Assembly (NCBI GenBank): GCA_949398305.1
Contig: CASLVD010000005.1
Coordinates: 1 to 50,889 of the forward strand
Origin: an uncultured Candidatus Melainabacteria bacterium
GTDB taxonomy: Bacteria > Cyanobacteriota > Vampirovibrionia > Gastranaerophilales > Gastranaerophilaceae
Direction: 5' to 3'
Length of the DNA: 50,889 nucleotides
Each line of letters begins with the position of its first letter. Within the stretch, counting starts at the first letter, position 1. The translations under genes and the position numbers were made by a program. Below the pieces are notes generated by a model. The model searched no databases. It was not told the DNA's origin and saw nothing but the letters and a program-made list of their open reading frames with translations. Positions 7,133 to 16,304 of this stretch are shown one piece after another.

Positions 7133-8642
7133 TCTTTTCTCCTTCTATACATTCATACAGCAGATAAATTCCGTTATAGAAAGCAAGACACATTGAGTCA
7201 TAATCTTCCCAGCAGTGGCTTGCCAGTGATATCCAAATTATTGCGTGGATAAGTTTTAATTGTTCAATTTGAACATCAGGAATTTTAGCAAGGAAATAAT
7301 CAGTTAATTCATCCCAGCCGCCTGAATTTATTTCATATTTAACATCGTATTCGGAAATTTTTAATTTGAAGTTTTTAATATTGAACTGATCAAAATTACC
7401 AGCAATAGAATAGTAAAGTTTAGCCCAATCATATCGGATATCTCCAAGGACTTTTTCTGAACCAAAATAACCTCTGGCATCAATGAAATAAATATTATTA
7501 TCTTTATCAATCATTGTATTAGTAAGTGTACAATCGCCGTGAATTGGACAGTAAATTGTATCCATAAGATTTTCTTCTACTATTTTTTTTAATGCATAAG
7601 TGTCTGTTAAAATATTTCTGCATTTTTTACCGTTGATTGTAATATATTCATTATTTGCAAACGGAATCGATGGTGCGATACTGCGGATTCGCTTTATAGT
7701 TTTTGTATAGTATTCCTGCTCTATATCTAATCTGTTACTGTTTTTAGTCTCATATGAGTGCATTTTATTAACAGAATCAATAAGATTATCTATTACTTTT
7801 TTCTTATCATCTGTAGATAATTTCGCATTAAAAATATTTGTACCGTTGATTTTTTCCATTGTAAGCGGATTTAATGAGTGAATTTTCGGTATTGAATCGA
7901 AACCGTAATCTGTCATTTTTTTGTACCAAACGATTTCTCTATCAATAAGTTTTTGTCCTTCTTCTGTTAAGCCTGTTTTAATAACTTTATTTTCCGTAAA
8001 TTCCATTTTATTATAAGGTCTGCAGCGGTTTTCTGTAGAAGAAATTTTATTTATTGCATCAATTGTTCCTGTTTCAACGGAATCTTCTATTGAAAACGGT
8101 GTTAATTTTATACCCGAATTTGCAAGCCAGCTTGTGAAAGAACCGGTTTGCGGTATATTTTGAAGCTCATTTTTATTATTAAAAATATAGCACCCTGAAA
8201 CTCCGTTGTCTGTTGACGGTGTCTTTTTTAATCTTCCATTTGAAAAACTCCAGCTGCATTGGAATTTATCTGTCAAACCTATATAACATTTCGATTTATC
8301 AAGATTATAAATGTTAAATTTATCACCAAGTATCAAGTCAGACCAGATAAGCATAAACTGTTCGTTTTTGTTGACAAAATTTAAGGCTTCTTTTATTCCG
8401 CAGATATTGCCTTCACCATGTGCTTTTATTAGTACAAATTTAGCATTGCTGAATGTTTCAAGATATTTTTCAAGAACTTCAAATTTGTAATCACCAATGA
8501 TTATAAATTCCGCTTGCGGATATTTTTTAAACATGTGGAATATAATTGGTAAATTGTTAACAGGTACAATACATTTTGGACGGTTGAGGGTTAAATCACC
8601 TAATCTTGTACCTTTTCCCCCGGCTTGGATAATGATTTTCAT
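7092..8642 (-). CDS. fused sugar nucleotidyltransferase / APH-type kinase
   Basis: A 516-aa two-domain protein. Residues 1-230 are a nucleotidyltransferase: AGGKGTRLGD (residues 7-16), RPKCIVPV with the activating Lys, and IWSDLILG with a metal Asp. Residues 240-510 resemble aminoglycoside/choline kinases: catalytic loop HGDCTLTN with Asp370 and Asn375, then FIDARG giving the Mg-binding Asp, and DIRYDWAKL further on. The fusion would phosphorylate a substrate and then transfer a nucleotide to it, paralleling the separate LicA/LicC or HddA/HddC pairs. It overlaps the genes on both sides (4 bp and 41 bp). The nucleotide (CTP, GTP or UTP) and substrate cannot be read from sequence. Confidence 0.75.
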   Translation of the reverse strand: MKIIIQAGGKGTRLGDLTLNRPKCIVPVNNLPIIFHMFKKYPQAEFIIIGDYKFEVLEKYLETFSNAKFVLIKAHGEGNICGIKEALNFVNKNEQFMLIWSDLILGDKFNIYNLDKSKCYIGLTDKFQCSWSFSNGRLKKTPSTDNGVSGCYIFNNKNELQNIPQTGSFTSWLANSGIKLTPFSIEDSVETGTIDAINKISSTENRCRPYNKMEFTENKVIKTGLTEEGQKLIDREIVWYKKMTDYGFDSIPKIHSLNPLTMEKINGTNIFNAKLSTDDKKKVIDNLIDSVNKMHSYETKNSNRLDIEQEYYTKTIKRIRSIAPSIPFANNEYITINGKKCRNILTDTYALKKIVEENLMDTIYCPIHGDCTLTNTMIDKDNNIYFIDARGYFGSEKVLGDIRYDWAKLYYSIAGNFDQFNIKNFKLKISEYDVKYEINSGGWDELTDYFLAKIPDVQIEQLKLIHAIIWISLASHCWEDYDSMCLAFYNGIYLLYECIEGEKNAFKREYFETINA

Positions 8643-9757
8643 TTCGTTTTTTCCTTCTTATGCAATAATGTTTCAGTAATGCTTTTTATTATTTTAGTTT
8701 TTGAGTTATCAGAATACTCAATTTCAATGATTTTGTTAGCTGCGGGGGTAATTGTTTTTATCGAATATCCGTTAATAATTTTATCTTTTGTGATTGGTTT
8801 AAATCTAAATCTATTTATAAAATCTGTGTATAAAATTATATGAGGTTTGCCGGATTCTGATAATATCTCGGACAAACCGCATCTTAAGCTTATTATTGCT
8901 TCTGATTTAGCTGCAAGATAATATGTTTCATCTAAAGGCATTGTTTCGTCGTTATAAATGACTTTTATGCTTAATGATTTTTCTAATTCATTCCAAAATT
9001 TGTCAGGTATTGTAGTACAAGTTTTGGCGTTTTTAACAATGAAAATGAATTTTTTAATATTATTTTTTGCAAGATAATTATCAATCTTTTGAGTTGCCGC
9101 TTTAGATATATGTAAAGTATTTTCAGTAGAGTGCTTAGCGGATATATTGAAATATTTATATATTTCATCTAAATAAACTGCGTTATTATTGTTTATCGCT
9201 GATTCTGTATTAATATAAAATTTCATTGGAAATGCAATATAGTATTGTTGATTCCCTATTTTAAACGTATTATATTCAATTTCGGGTAAAGTATTTGAAA
9301 GCAATTTTGTTTCAACATTAGGCAGCAGCATATTAGCAATACTTACATGTGACTTTTTAGTGCAGGCAATAAGTATCTTATCTTCATTTTCTGTAAGATT
9401 ATTTATAATATATTTTAGAAAAATATATGCTTCGCCAAGATTTGATTTGAGTATAAAAATTTTGGTATATTTTGAATCTATTTGTGTGTTTAAATATTTT
9501 TTCAAAGCTGATAATTTATTAGTGTATTTTTTATGAAATTCGCTTTTTGAATAGATAAAATCATTAGTTTCAGTTTGCTCAAAGAATGTATAATTAAAAA
9601 TCTTGAACCTTTTAGTTTCAGCAGAATTTGTAAATTTTCTAACTTTAAAGAAAGTATTGAAAAAGTTTTCATATTTGATTCTGTGATCAAGAAGTGCAGA
9701 ATATATAGGAATCCCAAGAACTTTAAATTTAAATTTTCTGTCTGTTATAAATTTCAT
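8639..9757 (-). CDS. glycosyltransferase-like protein, related to the 4045-5166 product
   Basis: A 372-aa, very Lys/Asn/Ile-rich protein. The C-terminal half carries alternating strand-helix units (FIFIVKNAKT, IKVIYNDE) and the loop SEAIISLRCGLSEILSESGKP followed by HIILY, which aligns by eye with the LRSGFTDVITIMG...VVIYP loop of the operon's last gene. The N-terminal FKVLGIPIYS start resembles leader regions of some polysaccharide transferases. It is translationally coupled to both neighbours by 4-bp overlaps. GT-B fold and transferase role are inferred from that loop and context; it could be a non-catalytic relative. Confidence 0.5.
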   Translation of the reverse strand: MKFITDRKFKFKVLGIPIYSALLDHRIKYENFFNTFFKVRKFTNSAETKRFKIFNYTFFEQTETNDFIYSKSEFHKKYTNKLSALKKYLNTQIDSKYTKIFILKSNLGEAYIFLKYIINNLTENEDKILIACTKKSHVSIANMLLPNVETKLLSNTLPEIEYNTFKIGNQQYYIAFPMKFYINTESAINNNNAVYLDEIYKYFNISAKHSTENTLHISKAATQKIDNYLAKNNIKKFIFIVKNAKTCTTIPDKFWNELEKSLSIKVIYNDETMPLDETYYLAAKSEAIISLRCGLSEILSESGKPHIILYTDFINRFRFKPITKDKIINGYSIKTITPAANKIIEIEYSDNSKTKIIKSITETLLHKKEKTK

Positions 9758-11541
9758 CTAACCCCTGCCAATTCTTCCTGATTTCTAAACTGTGCATTGT
9801 ATAAGCTTTTATATGCTCCGTTTGAAATGCTTAAAAGCTCATCGTGTTTTCCCGATTCAACTATATGACCGTCATTAATAACAATGATATTATCAGCGTT
9901 TTTAATAGTTGAAAGCCTGTGCGCTATGACAAATACTGTTTTATCTTTCATAAGGTTGTCTATAGCTTTTTGAACAATAACTTCCGCCTTGTTATCAAGT
10001 GCGCTTGTAGCTTCATCTAAGATTATTACCGGCGCATTTTTGATAAATGCACGAGCAATTGCAATTCTTTGTTTCTGACCGCCGGAAAGTCTTATTCCAC
10101 GTTCTCCGATTTCTGTTTCCAAACCAAATTCAAGACTGTTTATGAATTCCTCAAGACACGCCATTTTAACAGCAACTCTGATGTCTTCTTCTGTTGCAGA
10201 CGGGTTTCCAAGAATAATATTTTCTCTTATAGTGCCAGAAAATAGAAAATTATCCTGAAAAACCACTGCAATATTTTCTCTAAGAGATTTAACAGAGTAT
10301 TGATTAATATTTTTACCATCTATAATAATTTCTCCGCCTGTAATATTGTAAAATCTGGGTAATAAATTTACTATTGTTGTTTTTCCGCCGCCGGAATTCC
10401 CGACAAATGCTGTTGTTGTACCCGCATAGGCTTTGAACGTTATATTATTTAAAACTTGCGGTAATCTTTCGCCATAAGAAAATGAGACATTGTTGTATTC
10501 AATGTAATCCGTAATGTCAGAAAGTGCTGCTGCATTATTGTTGTCTTTTATAAGTGTATCCTGATCAAATAATTCAAATATTCTATCAATAGCCATAAAT
10601 GAGAACTGAACCTGATTTAAGTTGTTCCCAAGGTTTTTAATCGGTGTATAAAGCATAATCAATGCTGTAATAAATGATACAAAATTACCGCTTGTGATTT
10701 CTTTAGTTATTATAAGGTGGCTTCCATAACCTATTGCAGCACCTATCCCGATTGAAACTATAACGTGCATCATTGGAGATAACCAGGATGTACGCTGAGT
10801 AATTTTTATGCTGAGATTAAAAATATTATTTAAAATATCATCAAATTTTTTCATTTGGATATTTTCAAGATTATAGGCAAAAATTGTTTTGTTACCTGAA
10901 AATGTTTCATTAAAAATAGTAATAATATGAGCTCCGGCGGCTACTGATTTATTCATAACATCTTTAATACGTTCTCTTAGTTTTGCAAGCGGTAAAAATG
11001 CACAAATAAGTATTGTGATTGCAATAATTGCAAGCTGCCAGGAGTTATAAATTAATACACCAATTAAAGAAATTGATGAAAACAGGCGTGAAGTAAAGCT
11101 TTTAAGATTATTTAATAACCCAGCACATGCACAATCCGCATCATTGTTAAATCTAAAAACAATATCTCCGGAGTTTCTGCAATCAAAGAAACCTGTTTCA
11201 AATGTTAATAATTTTTTATATAAGTCATGTTTTAATGCGTTTGTGATTTTACCGCCAACCCAGGTATTAAGATATACTGCCATGTAGTTTAAGAATCCTT
11301 GCAGGCAGGTAAATAGAACAATTCCTAAAGGAATATACCACGGTGATTGAATTGATTTTTCAACCATGACAATATCCATATAAGGTTTTAGGGATAATGC
11401 TATAACAGCATCCAGTGAACCTATCGGAATACAAATCAATAAAGCCGCGAGTGCCCGAAAACTGTATGGCTTAATATACGGCCACATTCTTTTATAGTTT
11501 TTTACAAAATCAATATTCCCAAATTTACCCTTAATACTCAT
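9754..11541 (-). CDS. ABC exporter, fused membrane and ATPase domains (MsbA-like)
   Basis: A 595-aa half-transporter: six hydrophobic spans in residues 20-320, then a nucleotide-binding domain with Walker A GNSGGGKTT, signature LSGGQKQRIAIARAF, Walker B VIILDEATSAL and the switch His in IAHRLSTI. This architecture exports lipid-linked glycans, lipid A or peptides as a homodimer. Embedded in a polysaccharide operon, it most likely flips or exports the lipid-linked product made by its neighbours. The ATG at 11541 is used; a TTG at 11553 would add four residues. A 112-bp gap to the upstream csaB-like gene is the largest in the operon and could hold an internal promoter. Confidence 0.88.
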   Translation of the reverse strand: MSIKGKFGNIDFVKNYKRMWPYIKPYSFRALAALLICIPIGSLDAVIALSLKPYMDIVMVEKSIQSPWYIPLGIVLFTCLQGFLNYMAVYLNTWVGGKITNALKHDLYKKLLTFETGFFDCRNSGDIVFRFNNDADCACAGLLNNLKSFTSRLFSSISLIGVLIYNSWQLAIIAITILICAFLPLAKLRERIKDVMNKSVAAGAHIITIFNETFSGNKTIFAYNLENIQMKKFDDILNNIFNLSIKITQRTSWLSPMMHVIVSIGIGAAIGYGSHLIITKEITSGNFVSFITALIMLYTPIKNLGNNLNQVQFSFMAIDRIFELFDQDTLIKDNNNAAALSDITDYIEYNNVSFSYGERLPQVLNNITFKAYAGTTTAFVGNSGGGKTTIVNLLPRFYNITGGEIIIDGKNINQYSVKSLRENIAVVFQDNFLFSGTIRENIILGNPSATEEDIRVAVKMACLEEFINSLEFGLETEIGERGIRLSGGQKQRIAIARAFIKNAPVIILDEATSALDNKAEVIVQKAIDNLMKDKTVFVIAHRLSTIKNADNIIVINDGHIVESGKHDELLSISNGAYKSLYNAQFRNQEELAGVR

Positions 11542-11653
11542 TAACTTTCCCAAATATGAATTCTCTAAAGTTAATTTTAATATGGTAAATTTCGAATAAG
11601 TCCTTGCTATGATTAAATTTAGCCCGAATGGCTAATATTTCTGTAATATATAT

Positions 11654-12676
11654 TTACACATCACTGTTTAAAACCTTTTCAAAACCGCTCCAGTCGAATG
11701 TTTTTAACTCTATTTTTGACTTTATTTCGTTTAAATCTTGTTGTTTAAGCCGTGAAAACTGATTTTTAAACGCTTTTTGCATACTTAAAAGCGGAAGATT
11801 AAATTCTGATGTTATTTTTTCGATTTTGATATCGTAATTAATTCCAAGTGTTTTAACTTGTGCAAGCAATCCGATAATTATGGCATGGAACCTCATAGCA
11901 ATTAAGTATTCACATCCGGCAATACTTTGTACTATCTGTTCGTCTGTCATATTTGAAAATATTTTGGTTTTTATATCCGGATTGAGCATGTTTAGTGCTT
12001 TTTCAAATCTTTTGCAGACTTCAAGGTCTAATGTATCCTGAAATGAATATATTTGAATCTGTTTATCCGCAAATTCCCGTGCTATTTTTTGCGCCAGTCT
12101 GTCTATAAAATCCTCTGTTAATAATTTACAACTGCGTAATTGAACAGCAACTGTATTATTCTTTTCTACAGGTGGAATTTCTGTTGAAAAAATAGGATCA
12201 CATAATAAATCCGAATCTATTCCCCAGCTTTTTAGAAGTTCATGACTTTTTGAATCTCTAACACTGATGTATGAACAGTGTTTTAAGATGTTTTTTGTCA
12301 AAAAGATTCCGATAGGATTAGAAATCGGACCAATACCCTGTGCAAAAATTACAACTTTTTTCTTCATAACAAGTGCTGTAAAAATTACAAATAGGTAATA
12401 AATAAGACTTTTTAAGCTTGTTGTGTCTTGCAAAAGGCTTCCGCCGCCAGAAATTAAAAAATCAGATTTTGAAATTGCTCCGATAATATCCGGAATCTTA
12501 AACGTATAAACACTTCTGATATGTTTAAATTTTCCTGTAGTATATTGCGGATCTGAAGATATTACTGTAATTCGCTTATCAAGCTGTTTTAGTTTTTGCA
12601 CAAGAACAGATAAAATCGCTTCGTCACCGAAGTTCTTAAATCCGAAATACCCTGATAAAACAACTCTTTTTTTCAT
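11654..12676 (-). CDS. csaB: polysaccharide pyruvyl transferase family protein (CsaB-like)
   Basis: A 340-aa PF04230 protein. It begins RVVLSGYFGFKNFGDEA, the family's glycine/GDE N-terminal motif, has ISGGGSLLQD near residue 80, and a C-terminal AMRFHAIIIG segment that carries the conserved Arg/His. Members transfer a pyruvate ketal from phosphoenolpyruvate to a sugar; CsaB proteins pyruvylate wall polymers that anchor S-layer-homology proteins. The start at 12676 is chosen because GAGGAAT lies upstream and it follows the kinase stop by one base. Pyruvylation of this operon's glycan is the simplest reading. Confidence 0.8.
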   Translation of the reverse strand: MKKRVVLSGYFGFKNFGDEAILSVLVQKLKQLDKRITVISSDPQYTTGKFKHIRSVYTFKIPDIIGAISKSDFLISGGGSLLQDTTSLKSLIYYLFVIFTALVMKKKVVIFAQGIGPISNPIGIFLTKNILKHCSYISVRDSKSHELLKSWGIDSDLLCDPIFSTEIPPVEKNNTVAVQLRSCKLLTEDFIDRLAQKIAREFADKQIQIYSFQDTLDLEVCKRFEKALNMLNPDIKTKIFSNMTDEQIVQSIAGCEYLIAMRFHAIIIGLLAQVKTLGINYDIKIEKITSEFNLPLLSMQKAFKNQFSRLKQQDLNEIKSKIELKTFDWSGFEKVLNSDV

Positions 12677-12677
12677 A

Positions 12678-13619
12678 TTATTCCTCAGATTTAAAGATAT
12701 TATAAACTTCATCGCGGTAAGGAGTTGATTTTATTGCACCTATTCCCTGAGCTTGAAGTCCTGCATCAATTGAAGCGATTTTTGCGGCTTCAAGCGGTGT
12801 GTATGAATTAGCAAGTGCATGCAAAAATGCACCGTTAAATGCATCACCGGATGAGGTTGTATCAATTACATTATCTGTATAAAAAGGTATAAATGAGGTA
12901 CTTCTTCCGTCATTTAAAAAGTAACCTTTGTCATGGCTTGATTTAATTACAATTGTTTGGACACCGGTATCTGAAATTATTTTTATAATATTTTCAAGTG
13001 ATTCAATTTCGTAGATACTTTTTGTATCGTATTTTGAACTCATAAAAAGAATATCCGTAAGCGGCAATATTTCATCAAAATACTCTTTGGCATCTTCTCT
13101 TGTAGAAATCATTGTTGAAAAGTTCGGATCATATGCTGTTAATACCCCGTTTTCTTTTGCAATTGTGAAGGCTTTTTTTACTGCTTCACGTGAGGCAATT
13201 GAAAGTGATTGTGTAATCCCTGATGCGTAAACTATTTTTGAACTTTTTATGTATTCTTCATCAATATCATCAATTGAAAGTTTTGCCGGCGCGATTTTTT
13301 TACGGTAGTAAATAAATTCTTTTTCTTCTTCTGGAGCGCGTGAAACCATATAAAGCCCGTTTTTCTCATCAACAATTTTTACATGCGTTAAATCAAGTCC
13401 TTCTTTTTCCCAGCTTGAAAGCATGTAGTCTTTGAACGCATCGTTTCCAAGGCATGTTACAAAGCCAACCGAAGAACCTAATCTTTTGGCTGCTACAGCA
13501 ACAACAAGAGAATCTCCGCCGTAATACTTATGCAGGCATTCTGCATCTTTAAGTTTTTGGTTTGTTGAAAATTCAATTAAGCTTTCGCCAATGGTTATAA
13601 TATCAAATGTTTTTGTCAT
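12678..13619 (-). CDS. kdgK: PfkB-family sugar kinase (2-keto-3-deoxygluconate kinase-like)
   Basis: A 313-aa ribokinase-fold kinase. N-terminal GESLIEFS and YGGDSLVVAVAAKRLG match KdgK-type substrate motifs; the C-terminal catalytic motif is DTTSSGDAFNGAF with the base Asp in SGD, where most family members have GAGD. It starts 3 bases after the KDPG aldolase stop, and kinase plus aldolase together would convert 2-keto-3-deoxygluconate to pyruvate and glyceraldehyde-3-phosphate. Their place at the head of a glycan operon suggests uronic-acid breakdown or supply of a keto-deoxy sugar; other ketose substrates are possible. Confidence 0.78.
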   Translation of the reverse strand: MTKTFDIITIGESLIEFSTNQKLKDAECLHKYYGGDSLVVAVAAKRLGSSVGFVTCLGNDAFKDYMLSSWEKEGLDLTHVKIVDEKNGLYMVSRAPEEEKEFIYYRKKIAPAKLSIDDIDEEYIKSSKIVYASGITQSLSIASREAVKKAFTIAKENGVLTAYDPNFSTMISTREDAKEYFDEILPLTDILFMSSKYDTKSIYEIESLENIIKIISDTGVQTIVIKSSHDKGYFLNDGRSTSFIPFYTDNVIDTTSSGDAFNGAFLHALANSYTPLEAAKIASIDAGLQAQGIGAIKSTPYRDEVYNIFKSEE

Positions 13620-13622
13620 GGA

Positions 13623-14228
13623 TTATTTTAATTGCTCCAATAAATCTTTTGTACGTTCTGTTATATCTTTGTAAGAGTTTCCGCCTGTTAAATGTCTTCC
13701 GACACCTACTGCGATTGCTCCTGCTTCAATATAAGATTTTACCTCATTTAGCTGGACATTTCCCTGAGGAATTACATTCAAAAAAGGCATTGGTCTTAGA
13801 AGGTTTTCGATATATTCAACTCCTCCCATTGCGGTAATCGGATAAATTTTTACAACAGGAATTCTTGATTTCCAGGCATTGTAAGCTTCATTTGCGGTTG
13901 ATGTTCCTGCAATGAACGGTAATCTTTTATCCTTTGAAATCTTTAATAAATTTGATTGAAAAATCGGTGAAGAAATAATTTTTGCACCGGAATCAATTGC
14001 AGCTTGTGCCTGAATTGATGTTATAATACCGCCGGCGCAGATTATCGCATCATTTGAAACAGCTTTTATTGCATTAAAAATATTAGGAGTTTCAACGTTA
14101 ACTTCCATTACATCAAGTCCGCCGTCAAGCAATGCTTTGACTTTATTGATTACATCCTGCGGATCTGTACTTCTGATAATTGGAAGCACCTTATTTTCTT
14201 TTAATTTTTCTATTAAGTTTATGTTCAT
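13623..14228 (-). CDS. eda: KDPG/KHG aldolase
   Basis: A 201-aa class I aldolase (PF01081) that cleaves 2-keto-3-deoxy-6-phosphogluconate, or the 4-hydroxy-2-oxoglutarate analogue, into pyruvate and an aldehyde. The Schiff-base lysine is Lys127 in VVKIYP, the general acid-base glutamate is Glu42 in MEVNVET, and GGIIT and VGVGRHL supply phosphate and carboxylate contacts. Length is typical (200-213 aa). It is first in the ten-gene minus-strand operon, preceded by AAGGAC and divergent from the adenylate cyclase gene, so the operon promoter should lie in 14229-14284 or within the cyclase start. Confidence 0.88.
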   Translation of the reverse strand: MNINLIEKLKENKVLPIIRSTDPQDVINKVKALLDGGLDVMEVNVETPNIFNAIKAVSNDAIICAGGIITSIQAQAAIDSGAKIISSPIFQSNLLKISKDKRLPFIAGTSTANEAYNAWKSRIPVVKIYPITAMGGVEYIENLLRPMPFLNVIPQGNVQLNEVKSYIEAGAIAVGVGRHLTGGNSYKDITERTKDLLEQLK

Positions 14229-14284
14229 AATTTGTCCTTTTTTCCTAATTTATTATATCATAACATTAATAATGGGAGCATTTT

Positions 14285-16273
14285 ATGAAAAAGTTTAAAT
14301 TTCGTTGGTTTTATTTCAATTCATTTATATTGTATTTTGTTTTGATTGTAGTTTTTTCTATAATAACTTTAATGTTTTTGGAACAGCCGGCGTATAATTT
14401 TATAATATCTGTGTTTGCGGCAAATAAATCAGGTTCTGCTGATATTATTGAGATTATAGTTGATGATACATCGACCCAGCAGGCAGATTATAAATGGCCA
14501 TGGGCAAAAGATAAATATGCAGATATTTTAGATTATTTTAGGACATATGCCTCTCCGAAAGTTGTCGGAATGGATATGAATGTTACAGCATTTGATGAAA
14601 ATAATCCTAATGACAAAAAGTTTTTGAATGTTGTTTCCAAGATGGATAATCTTGTATTTGGCTTTGTCCCCGAAGTTGTTAATGATGATTCTGATGTTGA
14701 GTTGTTAAAATATTTTAAAAATAATCAGGCGCTGGAAGTAAAATCTAATCTCGGTTATGATGTGAATTCATATTATAACGGAATTATAAATTCTTCTGAA
14801 AAACTTTCAAAAGCGACTAAAAACTACGGTTCTGTTTTGATAAATTCATCAGAGTCAGGTTCGATTTCGTCTGCATTGAGTGTTGTAAAAATTGATGATT
14901 CATATTATCCTTCGCTGGCATTAAAAATGTTTTTATTGAGCAATAATACTAATAAAGTTGAATTCCATGATGAATTTATGTATATACCGTCTGCCGGGGT
15001 TAAAGTTCCGTATTATTTAAACAGATATAACGGATTATTCAGGACAAATATAAGATTTTACCAAAATATTCCAAATTCAGATTATTCGCATTCTGCGTAT
15101 TCGGCTTATTCAATATTGGAAACCTATTCAGCTTTGAAATCAGGTATTACACCTGAAAATAATCCTGACTTATTTGATATGTCAAAGGGTGGGAAATTGT
15201 TAAATCCTGAAATGTTTAAAGATAAAGTTGTACTTATAGGTGCTAATGTTTCAGGCCCGTCTGCCGATGTGCATGTTACACCTATGGCAAAACGTCATCC
15301 GGGAACTGATATTCAGGCAACCTGTTTTGATAACCTTCAAAATTCTTATTTCCTTAAACAAAGCGGTATAGGAACTCTGTTTTTATCATTTATAGTTTTA
15401 TCACTGCTAGCGTTTATTTTTATTATGCGAAACCATTTTATAAACGGATTGCTTGCAATAGCACTGCTGGATTTAATTTATTTTACAATTGTTTGTGTTT
15501 CTGCATTTAACGGAAATATAATGAATTACTCAGTTCCTTTAACCTGTCAGTTTGTTACTGTAATTTTCGGTTATTCGTTTAAATTTATAACTGAAAACCG
15601 TAACAAAGAAAAAATTAAGCAGGCAATGGGTAAATACCTGTCGCAAGATATTATGAAAAATGTTGTAAGTAACATTGATGACTTAAAACTTGGTGGTAAG
15701 CGTGCGGTTGTAACGGTTTTATTTTCTGATATAAGAGGTTTTACAAGTCTTAGCGAAAAAATGACAGCAGAAGAAGTTTCAATGATTTTGAACGAGTATT
15801 TTGCGGAGATGGAACCGATAATTACAAAATACAACGGGGTGATTAATAAATTTATCGGAGATGCTGTAATGGCAATATTTGGTGAACCGATTCAAGATAT
15901 AAACCATCCGAAAAATGCTGTAAAATGTGCTTACGAAATGCTTAAAAAAGTTGAATATCTTCGAGATAAATGGATTTATGAAGGCAAGCCGAAAATTGAA
16001 ATCGGTGTGGGTATAAATACAGGTGAGGTTTTTATCGGCAATATAGGTACCGAAACCCGTATGGAATATACTGTTATAGGTGATACGGTAAACCTTGCAT
16101 CCCGTATTGAAAGCTATAATAAAGTTTATAAGACTAATCTTTTAGTAAGTTCATCAACATATGAGCACATAACAGATATTGCTGATGTTATAAAAATTAA
16201 TGAGGTTCAGATTCGCGGAAAAGCTAAGAAGATGAACATATATGAAGTTTTGAGAATAGATAGAAACAGTTAA
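14285..16273 (+). CDS. CHASE2-domain class III adenylate cyclase
   Basis: A 662-aa membrane receptor cyclase. One N-terminal membrane span (about 12-35) leads to a CHASE2 sensor domain (about 40-350) outside the membrane, followed by three closely spaced spans (about 360-430). A class III cyclase domain follows (470-650): metal aspartates Asp482 in FSDIRGFT and Asp526 in FIGDAVM, adenine-selecting Lys522, Thr in YTVIGD, and the NLASR transition-state Asn and Arg. The Lys/Thr pair is the cyanobacterial CyaC-type arrangement and predicts ATP rather than GTP. It should make cAMP in response to an external signal. SD GGGAGC precedes the start; a bidirectional terminator follows. Confidence 0.9.
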   Translation: MKKFKFRWFYFNSFILYFVLIVVFSIITLMFLEQPAYNFIISVFAANKSGSADIIEIIVDDTSTQQADYKWPWAKDKYADILDYFRTYASPKVVGMDMNVTAFDENNPNDKKFLNVVSKMDNLVFGFVPEVVNDDSDVELLKYFKNNQALEVKSNLGYDVNSYYNGIINSSEKLSKATKNYGSVLINSSESGSISSALSVVKIDDSYYPSLALKMFLLSNNTNKVEFHDEFMYIPSAGVKVPYYLNRYNGLFRTNIRFYQNIPNSDYSHSAYSAYSILETYSALKSGITPENNPDLFDMSKGGKLLNPEMFKDKVVLIGANVSGPSADVHVTPMAKRHPGTDIQATCFDNLQNSYFLKQSGIGTLFLSFIVLSLLAFIFIMRNHFINGLLAIALLDLIYFTIVCVSAFNGNIMNYSVPLTCQFVTVIFGYSFKFITENRNKEKIKQAMGKYLSQDIMKNVVSNIDDLKLGGKRAVVTVLFSDIRGFTSLSEKMTAEEVSMILNEYFAEMEPIITKYNGVINKFIGDAVMAIFGEPIQDINHPKNAVKCAYEMLKKVEYLRDKWIYEGKPKIEIGVGINTGEVFIGNIGTETRMEYTVIGDTVNLASRIESYNKVYKTNLLVSSSTYEHITDIADVIKINEVQIRGKAKKMNIYEVLRIDRNS

Positions 16274-16274
16274 T

Positions 16275-16304
16275 AAAAAATCCCGCATAACGCGGGATTT
16301 TTTT
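16275..16304. terminator. bidirectional terminator between cyclase and YajQ genes
   Basis: AAAAAATCCCGC, loop ATAAC, GCGGGATTTTTTT: a stem with A and T tracts on both sides serving both convergent genes. It overlaps the yajQ stop codon. Confidence 0.9.
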
